Origin: Thysanoteuthis rhombus
Lineage: Eukaryota; Mollusca; Cephalopoda; Oegopsida; Thysanoteuthidae
Assembly (NCBI GenBank): GCA_963457665.1
Contig: OY735203.1
Coordinates: 22,334,174 to 22,398,173 of the forward strand
Reading direction: 5' to 3'
Length of the DNA stretch: 64,000 bases
Shown piece after piece: positions 53,535 through 64,000 of the stretch. Within the stretch, counting starts at the first letter, position 1; each line of letters starts with the position of its first letter. The notes under the pieces are model-generated. The model was given only the letters and a program-made list of their open reading frames with translations, was not told the DNA's origin and made no database searches. Made by a program: the position numbers and the translations under genes.

Positions 53535-53870
53535 TATATATATATATATATATATATATGATTCATTATATCATCCACAGAGAGTTGTTTCGATGTATTA
53601 GATAATTATTGTTTCCATTTTTCCATCCAGTACCGCAAGGCAGGATTGAAACCTTCACTTTAGACTTTGTCAGCCGACATCCAACCCCTCGACTACGGAA
53701 CTGGACAGTCAGTAAGGCTGAATCTAAGCGATATATTCATTCACACAGAAATTCCTCATCAACAAGAGCGCTCTATCCCTCAGGAAAAGTATTGCTTAAG
53801 CTCACAATGGATGATTTACCTCACTTGAAGAGTGCTCAACCCTGAATAAACGAGCATTAATCATATTTGT
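53535..53870 (-). mobile_element. tRNA-derived SINE, copy 2, with (TA)n tail
   Basis: On the minus strand there is a box-A-like GTAGTCGAGGGGTTGGATGT (about 53674-53695), then box B AAGGTTTCAATCCTGCC (about 53637-53655), then GCGGTACTGGATGG. The 3' end (TGGATGATATAATGAATC) passes directly into (TA)n at 53535-53560. It is homologous over its length to 30669-30985, including CTCACTTGAAGAGTGCTCA and CCTGAATAAA in the plus-strand reading. The plus-strand frame 53609-53845 is an artefact. Confidence 0.75.
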
Positions 53871-54188
53871 GTGTGTATGTGTGTATGTAAATGTGATACC
53901 CTGTTGTGAAATACGTTTTCTGGACGCTAACCTACGTAAATATCAATGTTTGTGTATCATAGAATCATATCCATACGTAACACATCATTTTAATACCTAA
54001 TATAAGCAACACACTACATGTATATGTTATATATCAAAATCCTAGCTAAACTGAATATGGTGTTTGATCAAAACTTGAATTTATATATTGTATCGTTTGT
54101 AAAATAGGAGATTAGACAGAAGTGACACAAAAAGAAAAATGAAAAAAATATCCAACGTTCAGTGTCTAAAGCTGTAAATCTTTTTAGA

Positions 54189-54191
<3 letters not shown>

Positions 54192-54269
<78 letters not shown>

Positions 54270-54299
54270 TGTGTGTGTGCGTGTGTGCATGTGTGATGC

Positions 54300-54338
<39 letters not shown>

Positions 54339-54394
54339 AGAAAAACACGCTCAAACGCACACACATAATATATATATATATATCTATCTATCTA

Positions 54395-54445
<51 letters not shown>
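54192..54445. repeat. Cluster of (TA)n, (TG)n and (TCTA)n arrays
   Basis: (TA)n at 54192-54267 leads to a (TG)-rich stretch to 54297. (TA)n follows at 54301-54336, then an ACGC/ACAC stretch, and (TA)n(TCTA)n(TA)n at 54368-54442. Confidence 0.95.
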
Positions 54446-54452
<7 letters not shown>

Positions 54453-54889
54453 TTATATACATGTGTGTATGCATATATATTTATATTTAAGAGAATGTCA
54501 TTTTTATTTCATTCACATCGTGTCAATATTCATTAGTCTCGTTTAAACTATTCAGCTGTTTCAAGCTGGTTATTTTCTCTCTTTTATTTCTCATTATCAT
54601 ATTCGTTTAACCTCAATATCCCCCACTCGGTCTCATCCATCATCAACTTTTCACCATCCTCTTCTCCTCATCTTCCCATTTGTGCATTTAAAATCTTCCT
54701 AATCCAAAGATTCCATCCTACCGATGCCTCTCCCCCTATCTCAACATATTCCAACCGAGCATACCTTTCATTGTCAGCATCCAGACGAGAACTGAGGGAC
54801 TTTTCTCACAAGGAAAAACAACATGAAAAAACAACACCAACAACAACAACTAAAAAAATTACTGAAGAACATCAATAACAAAACCAACG

Positions 54890-55290
54890 GTCGATTTATT
54901 CGGACAAAAACCACAGAACGGCACCATTAAAACATCGCGCTTGAAAATTAAAGACATCGCGTGCTTTGCTACCGCACATTCTCCGTGGTAAACACCGGAA
55001 TTTTCCGTTCAACGCTCCACGCCCTTCGTGCCAGTCGAGATCCCCCAGCAGATTATCCGCCCGATGGTATTGCAGACAGTTGTTCGGTGAGCGACGATTG
55101 ATTTTTATAAGTTTTTACTCACTTGGATTTTCATTCTGACCGTGTCTGTATTCTGGCAACTCACGCAATCGTGAAATATCCGTTGACCAGCTTATCCAGG
55201 GATCGGATTGGGACGCAATAGACGGAACCACCGTCAGGTGGTGTGACTGATTCGACAACGCCCTATCCCAGCGCCCTATCCAAAAAAGAA
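54890..55290. other. CpG-rich islet, possible promoter or first exon
   Basis: By eye about 30-35 CpG dinucleotides occur in 400 bases, including GCGCGAT-like and CCGCCCGATGG phrases, while the surrounding kilobases are nearly CpG-free. No repeat family or protein motif was recognised. On the minus strand ATGAAAATCCAA is followed directly by GTGAGTAA at 55117-55122, a good 5' splice-site match. That would be compatible with a short first coding exon, but this is speculative. Confidence 0.35.
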
Positions 55291-55299
55291 AACATTAGT

Positions 55300-55900
55300 T
55301 TTTAACCGTCCACTCCGGTGGCATTGTGAGATTTGGCTTCGTGTTCTTGAAAGAGGCAATTGTTTAGACCAGTAGTTGCCAAAGTGGGCAACGTTGGAAA
55401 GCAACGGATGGTGAAGATGGCAAGGAGCAGAGAATAACTATGGATACCTCCTACATGTACTAATATATGTATGATGCGTACACGCAGCAACAATTGAGCC
55501 AAAGGACTGAAAAAATCATCACACACTCCATCTGGCTAGAAAAAAGTTTTATGCTGGATTGATCCGTTAGTATATATATTTATGTTTGTTTCTCGAAAAT
55601 TCAAACTTTCTAGTGATCACTGCCAAACAAAAGGGGAAATAAATAGCTTTTTCATTGATCCTTCCTTTTCCAATTTTTTAATTGATCATCCCCAACAGGC
55701 TGGTTGTTATGTTTTTGATTTTAGAAAAAGTAAAAATATTAATCAAAATTTAATTCTTAATGTATCATCTATTACCACCCCTCGGTGGGGGCCGCTGACT
55801 GAGTATATATCAGCTTGAAAAAGGAGCCGTAATACAAAAGAAAAATGTGGGGTTGCATTGTTTTGGACCTTTTGATGCTAATAAAAGTGTATCGTTGTAT
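55300..55900. other. Unassigned DNA
   Basis: Frames at 55302-55526 (minus) and 55582-55818 (plus) have no recognised motif. A CCCCTCGGTGGGGGCCG short inverted phrase lies at 55777-55794. Confidence 0.4.
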
Positions 55901-55906
55901 TCATTT

Positions 55907-56038
55907 AACCTGTGTACGAGAATAGTGCTTATCAATTTAGGCTTCCATTTGCTAACAATACCTGCTCACTGACCTGAGTACTGAGCAGGATGTGACAGGG
56001 ATAAGCAATTTCAACATAATCATAAACCTGTGTAAGAG
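55907..56038. repeat. Nested inverted repeat flanked by a direct repeat
   Basis: GCTTATC (55927-55933) pairs with GATAAGC (56000-56006). CCTGCTCA (55961-55968) pairs with TGAGCAGG (55982-55989) inside it. AACCTGTGTACGAGA (55907) recurs as AACCTGTGTAAGAGA (56025) just outside. This is either the scar of a small inverted-repeat element or a structured RNA. Confidence 0.5.
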
Positions 56039-56364
56039 ATTAGTAGAATTGTTGGATTCAATTACTTTCAATAGAAAATAATACTAAATAATAAATATAC
56101 AATAAAGAAAATCTAAGGAATAAAAACCATTCAGTGATATCAAGCCTCTATATTGTTCAGAGTAAACATGTCTGACTCTTATCGTAGGTAAATGCTTTTA
56201 AACTGTCCCATTTCGTTAAAGAGTTACAAAACGCATATTTTGCTAAAATGAATGATGACAGGGAGAACTTTCGTCTGTGATTTCTACTCTAAGAGAAGGG
56301 CGCTGTAAGCTATCTGAGGTGCAATTTATACAAAATATTCTGCAAATATAGATACTTACGTTAC

Positions 56365-56680
56365 TGATCAGTATAGCTCAGTGGTAGCCCTCTTTTCCGC
56401 TACTCTAGGTAGTGATCTGAGCCATCACCGAGCCATACCATAACGAAGCCATCAGGAATAGTACTCAGGGTCTCTCCGCTAAGTGCAACGACAATGATTC
56501 AGGAACCTCTCTCTGATGCTAAAGAGTTACGGCCAAATTCACCGATTCTCGTGAGTTCACCGAAGCCTGTTCATTACACAGAAGGGTGAACATGGCAAGA
56601 GAGAAGTGGGTCTTATTAATAATTACAGCTGTGTACCTCTCCCCGTGACCTCCTAGATGAGAGTGTCAGAGGAGAACAAT
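56365..56680 (+). mobile_element. tRNA-derived SINE, best copy of the family at 0.7, 26.1 and 61.2 kb
   Basis: Box A is GTATAGCTCAGTGGTAGCCC (56369-56388). A T-arm-like GTGAT-CTGAGCC-ATCAC follows at about 56410-56428, with a perfect 5 bp stem and a 7-base loop. The body contains CGCTAAGTGCAACGA and AGGAACCTCTCTCTGATGCT, matching CGCTAAGCAGATAACT and GGAGAACCTCTCCCCGATGC near 61295-61345. It ends with AGTGGGTCTTATTAATAA and CTGTGTACC. Confidence 0.65.
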
Positions 56681-56822
56681 GGTGCTTACGTATAGTTCCT
56701 TCTAGCAGCTATTTTGTTATCCATGGCTGAATAATTGATCGCGTCAGAAACTGACAATGGCTGACTGAGTATCCCGATTTTCTGAGGGTTAGATATTCCT
56801 TGCTTCTCTCTCTCCCAAACAC

Positions 56823-56850
56823 TTACACACACACACACACACACACACGC
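56823..56850. repeat. (CA)n microsatellite
   Basis: (CA)13 or so with a GCACTC end. Confidence 0.95.
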
Positions 56851-56879
56851 ACTCTTTCTCTTTGTCTCCGTCTCTGTGT

Positions 56880-57935
56880 ATAAGTACATTTATAGTGTCG
56901 TATTTCCCGGCTGGTAAGAGGCTACATATATTAAGAGTCTATCGATTGGTGCTTCAGTCTATATAGAAGAATTGAAAAATTGAAAAGAACTACTTCTTTG
57001 ACTTTTTTTCATTCAGACATAACAGGCATCCTTATTGATTCATCTTCACTACCAAGTTTCTCCAAAATGGCCCGTTAGCTGATATTCACAATAACTCAAT
57101 GTAGAAAACGCAAATACGTATTGAAAATGATGCCAAAATTAACTGACGCAATGTGGAGAGTGCGTTGGTGAGAGCACAAAGGATGCTATCACGAGAATTT
57201 GCAATGAAGTGTCCATACCATGCACGATCTTTTTTCATAAAGCAAACAATTCCATAATGGAACTGGAAGTGGCTGAACACGAAATCGTCTAAAGATTTGT
57301 TTTTGTTTCGTTATTAACATGACCTTTTTAAACATCGAACCAAAGAGATTCTTTCCTGAAATAAAAGTAACGGAATTCTCGCTTGAGAAACTCGATGCCA
57401 GCATAATACGGAATCAAATCGTTGTCCAATATACTTCCAGTAATGAATGAAAATTTTGGATCAAATGATTGAGAATAACCAATATAAAAAAATCACATCT
57501 TCTATTATCTACTTCTTGTTATTATCACCTGATCTTTTTGTGAACCTTAGACAACAATCAATGGTCGTCACAAAAATTGGAACTAAATTTTCTGCAGATT
57601 CCATTTCTTCTTTTTCTCACTGCTTTTGCAGTCCCACCTAGGCCATAAAAATTATTGGGAACATTGCTGTATACTTTTATTATTCGAAAATGCTCCGGTC
57701 CAAAATTTTTTCCAAAGTATGGTGCCATTAATGGAACTGCATCCCGTAAGACAACATGCACAAAATGTGCAACCAATCAACAGGAAATGCCAGTTGACAG
57801 CAGCAGAAAAGGGCCCTTTCCCTTTAAATGGACAGGCATAGAATTAGAGGTAGTATATGAACCTACATCACTCGTAATACTTATAAAGATGGTTCGTTTA
57901 GAAAATGAGGGTAAAAATAGACATAATTTGGACAT
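56880..57935. other. Unassigned DNA
   Basis: Overlapping frames at 57086-57404 (minus) and 57558-57841 (both strands) carry no motif I recognise. An old transposon is possible but not supported. Confidence 0.35.
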
Positions 57936-57938
57936 AAA

Positions 57939-57998
57939 CACACACACACACACACACACATACATACACACTCATACACACACATACATATACACACA
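57939..57998. repeat. (CA)n microsatellite
   Basis: (CA)n is interrupted by TACATACA and CTCATACA. Confidence 0.95.
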
Positions 57999-58212
57999 CT
58001 TATATATGCCGATATGAATTTCAACTCAAAGTCACACAAAGTCCAGTGGAAAAAAAATAAATGAAAGAGCGTAGTCAACATTGACCCAAGCGAAGTCTGT
58101 ATAAAAAATATTATAGAACTGATTGAGAGGAAAAAATTAAGGTAGCTACTCAATCATAAATTTTCATATAGAGTTCCTCAAGTAATAAATGACATTTATA
58201 ATTTTCCCGTTG

Positions 58213-58500
<288 letters not shown>

Positions 58501-58593
58501 ACAGACTAAAGAGTAAGAGTACGTGGAGATTAATCTGTGTCAATTAATCCATAAATGAACAAATTAGTATGCTATACATATTTTGGAGGGGGG

Positions 58594-58595
<2 letters not shown>

Positions 58596-58663
<68 letters not shown>
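58596..58663. repeat. (TA)n microsatellite
   Basis: About 65 bases of TA following a GGAGGGGGG run. Confidence 0.97.
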
Positions 58664-58664
<1 letters not shown>

Positions 58665-58668
<4 letters not shown>

Positions 58669-58811
58669 AATAAATGATGGAATGAAGCATTTGCTACACA
58701 ACCCCTTCTATTTATTTCACGATAAACGTTTACTGTTGAATGTATCAAGCGCCCCATGAAATAAAGTCATTACACATCAGATATTATATCATATTATATT
58801 GTGACCTGCTC

Positions 58812-58815
<4 letters not shown>
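58665..58815 (-). mobile_element. Dispersed repeat related to 8.6 and 10.6 kb, copy 3 (weak)
   Basis: TGTATCAAGCGCCCCATGAA, CATCAGATATTATATCATA and TTGTGACCTGCTCGCC correspond in order to TGTATCGAGCACTCTATGGA, CAGAAG-TATTATTGATAT and TTATACTGCTAGCCTG. As in the other copies, it ends in a microsatellite (here (TA)n(TG)n). The hammerhead-like part is not recognisable. Confidence 0.5.
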
Positions 58816-58878
<63 letters not shown>

Positions 58879-58880
58879 CT
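58816..58880. repeat. Compound (TA)n(TG)n microsatellite
   Basis: (TA)n to 58860, then (TG)n to 58878. Confidence 0.97.
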
Positions 58881-61220
58881 GTGTATGTCTATTTGTGTAC
58901 GTGAGATGACCTGACAATACGTTGAATGGATAAACTTGTATTGCAATCAACATCAAAGTTCAAAGAAAATAGAATTAATTACGTATTTTGACGAAATAAA
59001 TCAGAATAAGTTCCCGTATTAGAGTACAGCCCTGACTTGATGCGACACTAACGTGTTGCAACTTGCTGACGTCCCGATTCCCCCAACCAATTTGAGCACC
59101 AACCCAGCACTATAACCAATATGGCTGCAACCACCATTAAATTACCCGAGATGGTCCGATTTTTGCTATGTATACAAATTGTGTGATCACATGACTTCGT
59201 CTTGTCCTGCTCCATCACATCAGTCGATAACCAACAGACGATTTAGATGATAGTGTGGTCAAGCATGAATTTTAAAAGTATGACTCAACAGCTTCGGACT
59301 AGCCGGACCGGACCTGACCCAGCGAACCTGCACCCTCTAACCTATTCTTTCTTTCCCCATTCCCGTTTCGACTTTTTCCACGAATCCCTTCTACCATACC
59401 CACCCAGCAGATCTGGTCTATTGCAGCCTCGGAAGTGTTCTGCAGGTTCGAAGGGGGGAGGGATGAAAACGGAAATGATATGCTGAGTGTTTTGTTCCTG
59501 AATGCCCACGTCGCAGTGCTGTTCAAAATTTCTGGATCCTTTCCACGTGGCTTGGCTTAGCTCCAAATATGTATGATATATTGTATATTACAATTCAGCC
59601 GTTTCTTCCCAGACACTTCATCTAATTGTATTGAATTTTATTGTTTTGCTGTGCTCTGGTTGTTTTGTTGTTGTATTAGTGAAGAGGAAATGGTATTCAA
59701 TGTATCTATCATGTGAACATGGTAGGTTTAAAAACGATACACTTATAGCAGGAGATTTTTAAATAAATTAACAAGCCTGGAAGTCAGACAAGAGATGTGA
59801 TGCTTCTAATCTTGTGCAAAGATCTAGCCAGGGTAGTGTAGCAAACATTATTTCCAAGCTTACATCTAAAATTGAGTCAAAACATATCTTAGAATACCTA
59901 GAAACATCCTGATTCACCCGATGTATGTCTAAAATCTAGGGAATGTATCAAATATCATCTTAGATTAAGAGTGACTTTGATCCTGAACCATTTAAATCTA
60001 AATACTATTTGATTTATCAAAAAATGTAACTTATTTTATTAATCCTAATTGAGAAAAAACATTACTTTTTTTGTTTAGTCATCTAAAAAACAATTTCTGA
60101 CACCTAGACGCAACGAAGGATACCTGAAATTAGATGAAAAATATCCAGATTGGCCATAATGCACAAGGGACCTTGCTCTTATCTGATATGTTAATCCGTC
60201 CGTCGGTTACGGAAATCGGTACTAAAGATGCTAGCGCATCAAAGATGGACAACATTCGATCGTCAATTCCCCTCTGAAAGGCTAGCCATAATATATCCCT
60301 GTCTCCTGAGCAGTTTAAAAAGCAGCAGATTTTAAACAAGCTATGCATTATAAAAGTACGGTTGCAATTAATTATCAAAGTAGATGAAGGGAATATTAGT
60401 TTTTTAGATGTATAAAAAAAACTGGGGTTGCAGATAGCTGAAGTCACGTGCCATTGGGAGATGTCGATGTTGAAAAACATAATGACAAACCCGTAATGTG
60501 CTAAACGAATGACATATATGTTGGAAACGTGGTAAATATACTGCGCATATTTGCAATAAGTTGAGAACACAAATCAAATTGAATTTGTTTTACAGACAAT
60601 AAACAAAAACCAAAAAGAATATCATTCTTTCTTTTATATATTGTCTTATCTTTTTATAATTAATCAAAAGTTATGAACAAACTTATGGTAGGAGAAGATA
60701 TATTAGAAATATATCAAAAATATATTTTTTACTCTCTTTGTTTCTTTGTTTGATCAAAGTTTTCAATTGTTAAATTTTTCAGTGCCTTCCATCTGTAAAA
60801 AAAACGAACTGATGAATAAGGGAGCCGGCTGCACGTTTAGTATCACTAATATAAATGACTGTACATGGAAATCCTTAACTTAAACATTACTAATTTTCAT
60901 TGGATAGAACCAAGAATTAAGATTTTACAAAGTAAGTTATGACAGCACAGGGAGCATCTTTCGAAGAATGAATGAATACGTTAAGGCTTATGTGCATAGG
61001 TAAGTCTGAATGTGAATTAATACAGGTATACATTCAGGCATCATACGTCTAAATTCATTCTAGCAGGACACACCATATGAGTACTGTTGAAAGGATAGGA
61101 AATATTACCCTTCATCATAGTAATTTACAAATTTCTTTGTCTCCGTTTTTCGAAATTTCTGGTGATTTTCGAAAATGACACATCGACATTTTGGACTAAT
61201 AAAAAAAATTTATATCAGGC
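58881..61220. other. Unassigned DNA
   Basis: 59230-59560 is less AT-rich than average and has opposing frames of 74-79 codons without motifs. The 146-codon minus-strand frame 60130-60570 is the longest non-repeat frame in this part and has no recognised domain. The rest is AT-rich. Confidence 0.35.
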
Positions 61221-61224
61221 AGTG

Positions 61225-61515
61225 TCTCTCAGTAAAGCAATGCTCGTCTCCTGTTCCATCACTTAGTCATACGAAATACTTTGAAAATGATACACGCTAA
61301 GCAGATAACTCGTAACTACGATTGGAGAACCTCTCCCCGATGCTTAATAGTTAATGTTAAATCATATAGGACAAAACTGCCCACTTGAGATCGGATGAGT
61401 TGAGCAACAACTGCCCCTGGTGAGTACCTAAATAAGTGACTATTTGAGAACACCAGGAACTGTAAGCAGAGCGGGGCTTCGATAGGCCTGGCTACCTTGG
61501 CAAGAAAATAAGTGA
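61225..61515 (+). mobile_element. SINE copy, same family as 56.4 kb
   Basis: CGCTAAGCAGATAACT, GAGAACCTCTCCCCGATGCT, AGTT-AATGTTAAATCA and CAACAACTGCCCCTGGTGAG follow the order of the 56365-56680 copy. A degenerate box-A-like CTCTCAGTAAAGCAATGCTC lies near 61228. GGCCTGGCTACCTTGGCAAG near 61485 matches the family's downstream part. Confidence 0.55.
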
Positions 61516-61809
61516 AGAACAATGATACGCACATAAAAAAACGTCTTCACAGATTGAACCAGTCATTTGGGGGGGATTTCCTCAAAATATGAACATGTAA
61601 GAATACCCACTTCTGCTCTGACTTTATTTGGAGGATTGTAGAACTTCTGTTAATTATCAAATAAATCTGTTGGCCCGAGGTAAAGTCACGATAACCATGC
61701 CTGTTCTTGTAAGAAAATCGAAATCGAGCAACGTTGAGCTTTATCTTTACCTAGGCGATTGACTGTGTGGGGCAACCTAGAGCCGAAACAATCTTAGGAT
61801 CAATTCCTG

Positions 61810-63110
61810 CCCAAGTCATACCATGATAAAAAAAGTACCTGTGTGCCTTCTATGGGTAAGTAACATTGCTACTTTTGCAGTTTGTGCCATGGTAGATATT
61901 GAAGGTATTATTGGTGAAAGGGTTAGTGGAGTTCGTGGTGATTACAGTATGAACATTTTTTTTGCTATTTTATATTTGACAGGATTCAGGGGTTATTCAT
62001 TTTACGGGACACTTACTATCTGTGATGATTTTCACAGCTAATTATGTCATTAGTGTCATTTGCCAAGAGAAAGAAAGAATTCTTTGTTCCTTAGATACCT
62101 CGCTGTATCTAAGTTCTAATGTTGGATATTACATCTATTTTGAATTATTTTCGATAATTTGATATATGCGTCTTGGAAGGTAGTGATGATAAGTATGTAG
62201 TTTGATCTGTTTTTGAAACTCAGTTTTACGGTATCTATTCTTGGGTTTGAAATCGCTCTTTTGATCTGATTATCAATTACCGTGTCAGAGTATCCACTTG
62301 TGAAGTTTTGACTGAGTTGACCATTGTGGTCATCGAGTTCACTAACTTTGGAGCGAATCCTCCTAATTTTGAGTGTCTGTGAGTATTGCAGGTTTTAGAG
62401 GTTTTATGAAGTGGTACATATTTCGATATTTTCGTAATGTAGCAAGTAGCTGGGAATATCAGAAGTCTATCGGGAATTTTTTTGTGGGGGAGGGTTGAGG
62501 GGTTAATAAATCGTGCTGGTTTTGCATTTACGGGTCTTGGTGTGTGACATGTTTTTTTTCTTTTGTCGATAAGGTATTTTGGTTAATGATCTTATTCCGA
62601 TCTAACTCTTCTAGGAAGACATTATGTACAGGTGGTCAGTAGGTAGGTGGTTATGGAGTTCTTCGTAGTAGAAGTTGGTATTATTTAGATGGGTATACGC
62701 TTCATCAAGGTATTTTTCAATACCCAAGATAATTGTCGGACTCCCTTCACAGGAAGGAGCATAATTGGGTTGTCTGTATCCTTGAGTTTTTTCACGTATT
62801 GTCGTAGTTTGATAAAGAGGTTACAACGTGATCAGTTAGGTTCATATAAATTGCTACTATAGTTTTTTATATCTTTTCGAACTACCAATTCGGACATTTC
62901 GATTGTAGTGTCTATGTTCTTGGGGATTAATAAGCTGTTAGTATTCATTAGCAATTCCATAATGTCGAGTTTATGATCTGTGATTCGAAAGTAGGGTCTA
63001 CGTTTATTCCATCCAAAAAAGGATTTTAGATCCCTTTTGAGTCATGTTTTGCAAAAGTGTGGGGACAGGGACATAATCTTAGGCCCTTTTTGAGTAGTTT
63101 AAATGCACCT
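61810..63110 (-). mobile_element. Penelope-like retroelement lacking the RT palm (PLE-B)
   Basis: The minus strand gives GLRLCPCPHTFAKHDSKG (about 63070), then SPTIILGIEKYLDEAYTHL and NNTNFYYEELHNHLPTDH (about 62650-62760). Then come a KEKKHVTHQDP/KIPDRLLIFPAT segment and YVPLHKTSKT, the PLE finger region. At about 62396 it passes straight to YSQTLKIRRIRS, SGYSDTVIDNQIKRA and NYILIITTFQ, the thumb/linker that normally follows the palm. CPVK, FNIYHGTNCKSSNVTYP (about 61840-61900) is the zinc/GIY-YIG nuclease end. No YxDD-bearing palm is present, so about 450 bases or more are deleted. The plus-strand frame 61823-62041 is a shadow. Confidence 0.8.
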
Positions 63111-63639
63111 CCAGTGAACTTACATTTACTTTACATACTTTTCTTTCTGAGTAAAATTTAACTTTAATAGTTCGTCGAAGCTGCTTTTTGAGATTTTTAG
63201 TCTGATTAATGTGGATTTCTGGTTGCAACCCTACCATTCATAATGGTAGTTCCGGTTTATTTTTTGCTTGATTGCAGGTGTTGTGTGTGCGGTATGTAAT
63301 GTGCAGTGAATGATATACTTTTTTATGAGTCATGGGTCCAATAATGTTTGTCATTATCACAAGAAATTTTCCTTGTGTACGATTAGTTGTTGATTTTGAG
63401 GTGGTGTAGGTCCTTTGATAGTTCTCGATCTTGTTTAAGGGTGTTGTGAAGAGGGATGTCCGTGTATGAATATGTGTTGATGCGAGTGGACATCAGTACA
63501 GAGATGAGAGAGTATATTTATGTGTACAGGTGGTTTTATATTAGCGAGAAAGTGGTTCTTTGTTGTTACTGTTTGTGTGCATTGTCTTGTGTTGTAGTCA
63601 TTATAAGGTGGGGAAGGTGCATATGCTTTTTTTGTATGT
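63111..63639. other. Unassigned DNA upstream of PLE-B
   Basis: This could include more of the PLE-B N-terminal part, but no motif is clear. Confidence 0.4.
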
Positions 63640-63742
<103 letters not shown>

Positions 63743-63835
63743 AATGCCGTATCGTTTGCGTGTGTCTGTCCGTACATCTACTGGTCTGGCACGCAATATA
63801 GATTTCCGCCTTTGTAAGATGTTGAAAATGAAGGG

Positions 63836-63836
63836 A

Positions 63837-63888
<52 letters not shown>

Positions 63889-63950
63889 TATAGTATTAGT
63901 ATTTTTTATTACTATTATCATTATTATTGTTATCATTATTATTATTTCAT
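63836..63950. repeat. (ATT)n trinucleotide microsatellite
   Basis: ATT repeats with AGT, ACT and ATC variants. The poly-Y frame end at 63869 is its translation. Confidence 0.95.
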
Positions 63951-64000
63951 CGATGTCAAGTCATTTTCTATTCATTGAATTTTTAACAATGACCCAAATT

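Noticed and set aside
60130..60570. 146-codon minus-strand frame as a host exon
   Set aside because: No recognised domain and AT-driven composition. A frame of this length is not exceptional in 64 kb.
61823..62041. 72-codon plus-strand frame resembling a small membrane protein
   Set aside because: The minus strand here encodes the NCKSSNV part of the PLE-B nuclease region; the frame is a shadow.

Overview
This window reads as non-coding eukaryotic DNA, most likely from a coleoid cephalopod and probably an octopus. The evidence is strong AT-richness, about thirty long (TA)n arrays often fused to (CA)n or (GA)n, tRNA-derived SINEs, and decayed copies of Penelope-like (PLE), RTE-like LINE, mariner and Tc1 elements. 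The species call is an inference from repeat style. I found no host protein-coding exon, rRNA or intact tRNA gene that I can support. Nearly all longer open frames are microsatellite translations (runs of YI, HT, SL or RE) or shadows of decayed transposons.

Layout. 0-8.5 kb: unique AT-rich DNA with SINE remnants (0.5-1.1 kb), a (GA)n array, a 31-32 bp minisatellite (3.98-4.10 kb) and a possible LINE tail (5.74 kb). 8.58-14.06 kb is the busiest block. It holds two copies of a repeat with a hammerhead-ribozyme-like motif (8.6 and 10.6 kb), a decayed mariner inserted at the edge of a (CA)n(TA)n array (10.86-12.12 kb), and a minus-strand PLE that keeps the reverse-transcriptase palm and the GIY-YIG endonuclease (12.5-14.06 kb). 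14-20 kb: microsatellites plus a CpG-rich islet at about 17.8-18.26 kb. 20.2-21.2 kb: a minus-strand Tc1-like transposase relic. 22.8, 27.5 and 42.9 kb: three minus-strand 3' ends of one RTE-like LINE family, the last ending in a compound trinucleotide tail. 25.7 kb: a 126 bp tandem duplication. 30.7, 51.9 and 53.6 kb: copies of one tRNA-derived SINE family. 34.6-35.7 kb: a cluster of TA, GATA and GA arrays including a near-perfect palindrome. 43.6 kb: a second Tc1-like relic. 45.3 kb: a SINE with a well-preserved tRNA-like head. 46.65 kb: a degenerate 36-38 bp tandem repeat. 48.46-48.53 kb: a third hammerhead-like motif. 50.7 kb: a candidate MITE. 54.9-55.3 kb: a second CpG-rich islet. 56.4 and 61.2 kb: SINEs related to those at 0.7-1.1 kb. 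58.2 kb: the longest TA array, about 225 bp. 61.8-63.1 kb: a second minus-strand PLE whose RT palm has been deleted.

The sequence mostly records retroelement activity. LINE, SINE and hammerhead-repeat copies tend to end exactly where a microsatellite begins, so many of the arrays probably grew from retroelement tails. Seven of the eight elements with recognisable protein motifs lie on the minus strand. The most interesting candidates are the hammerhead-like motifs and their possible link to the PLEs, the two complementary PLE deletions, and the two CpG-rich islets as possible promoters or first exons.
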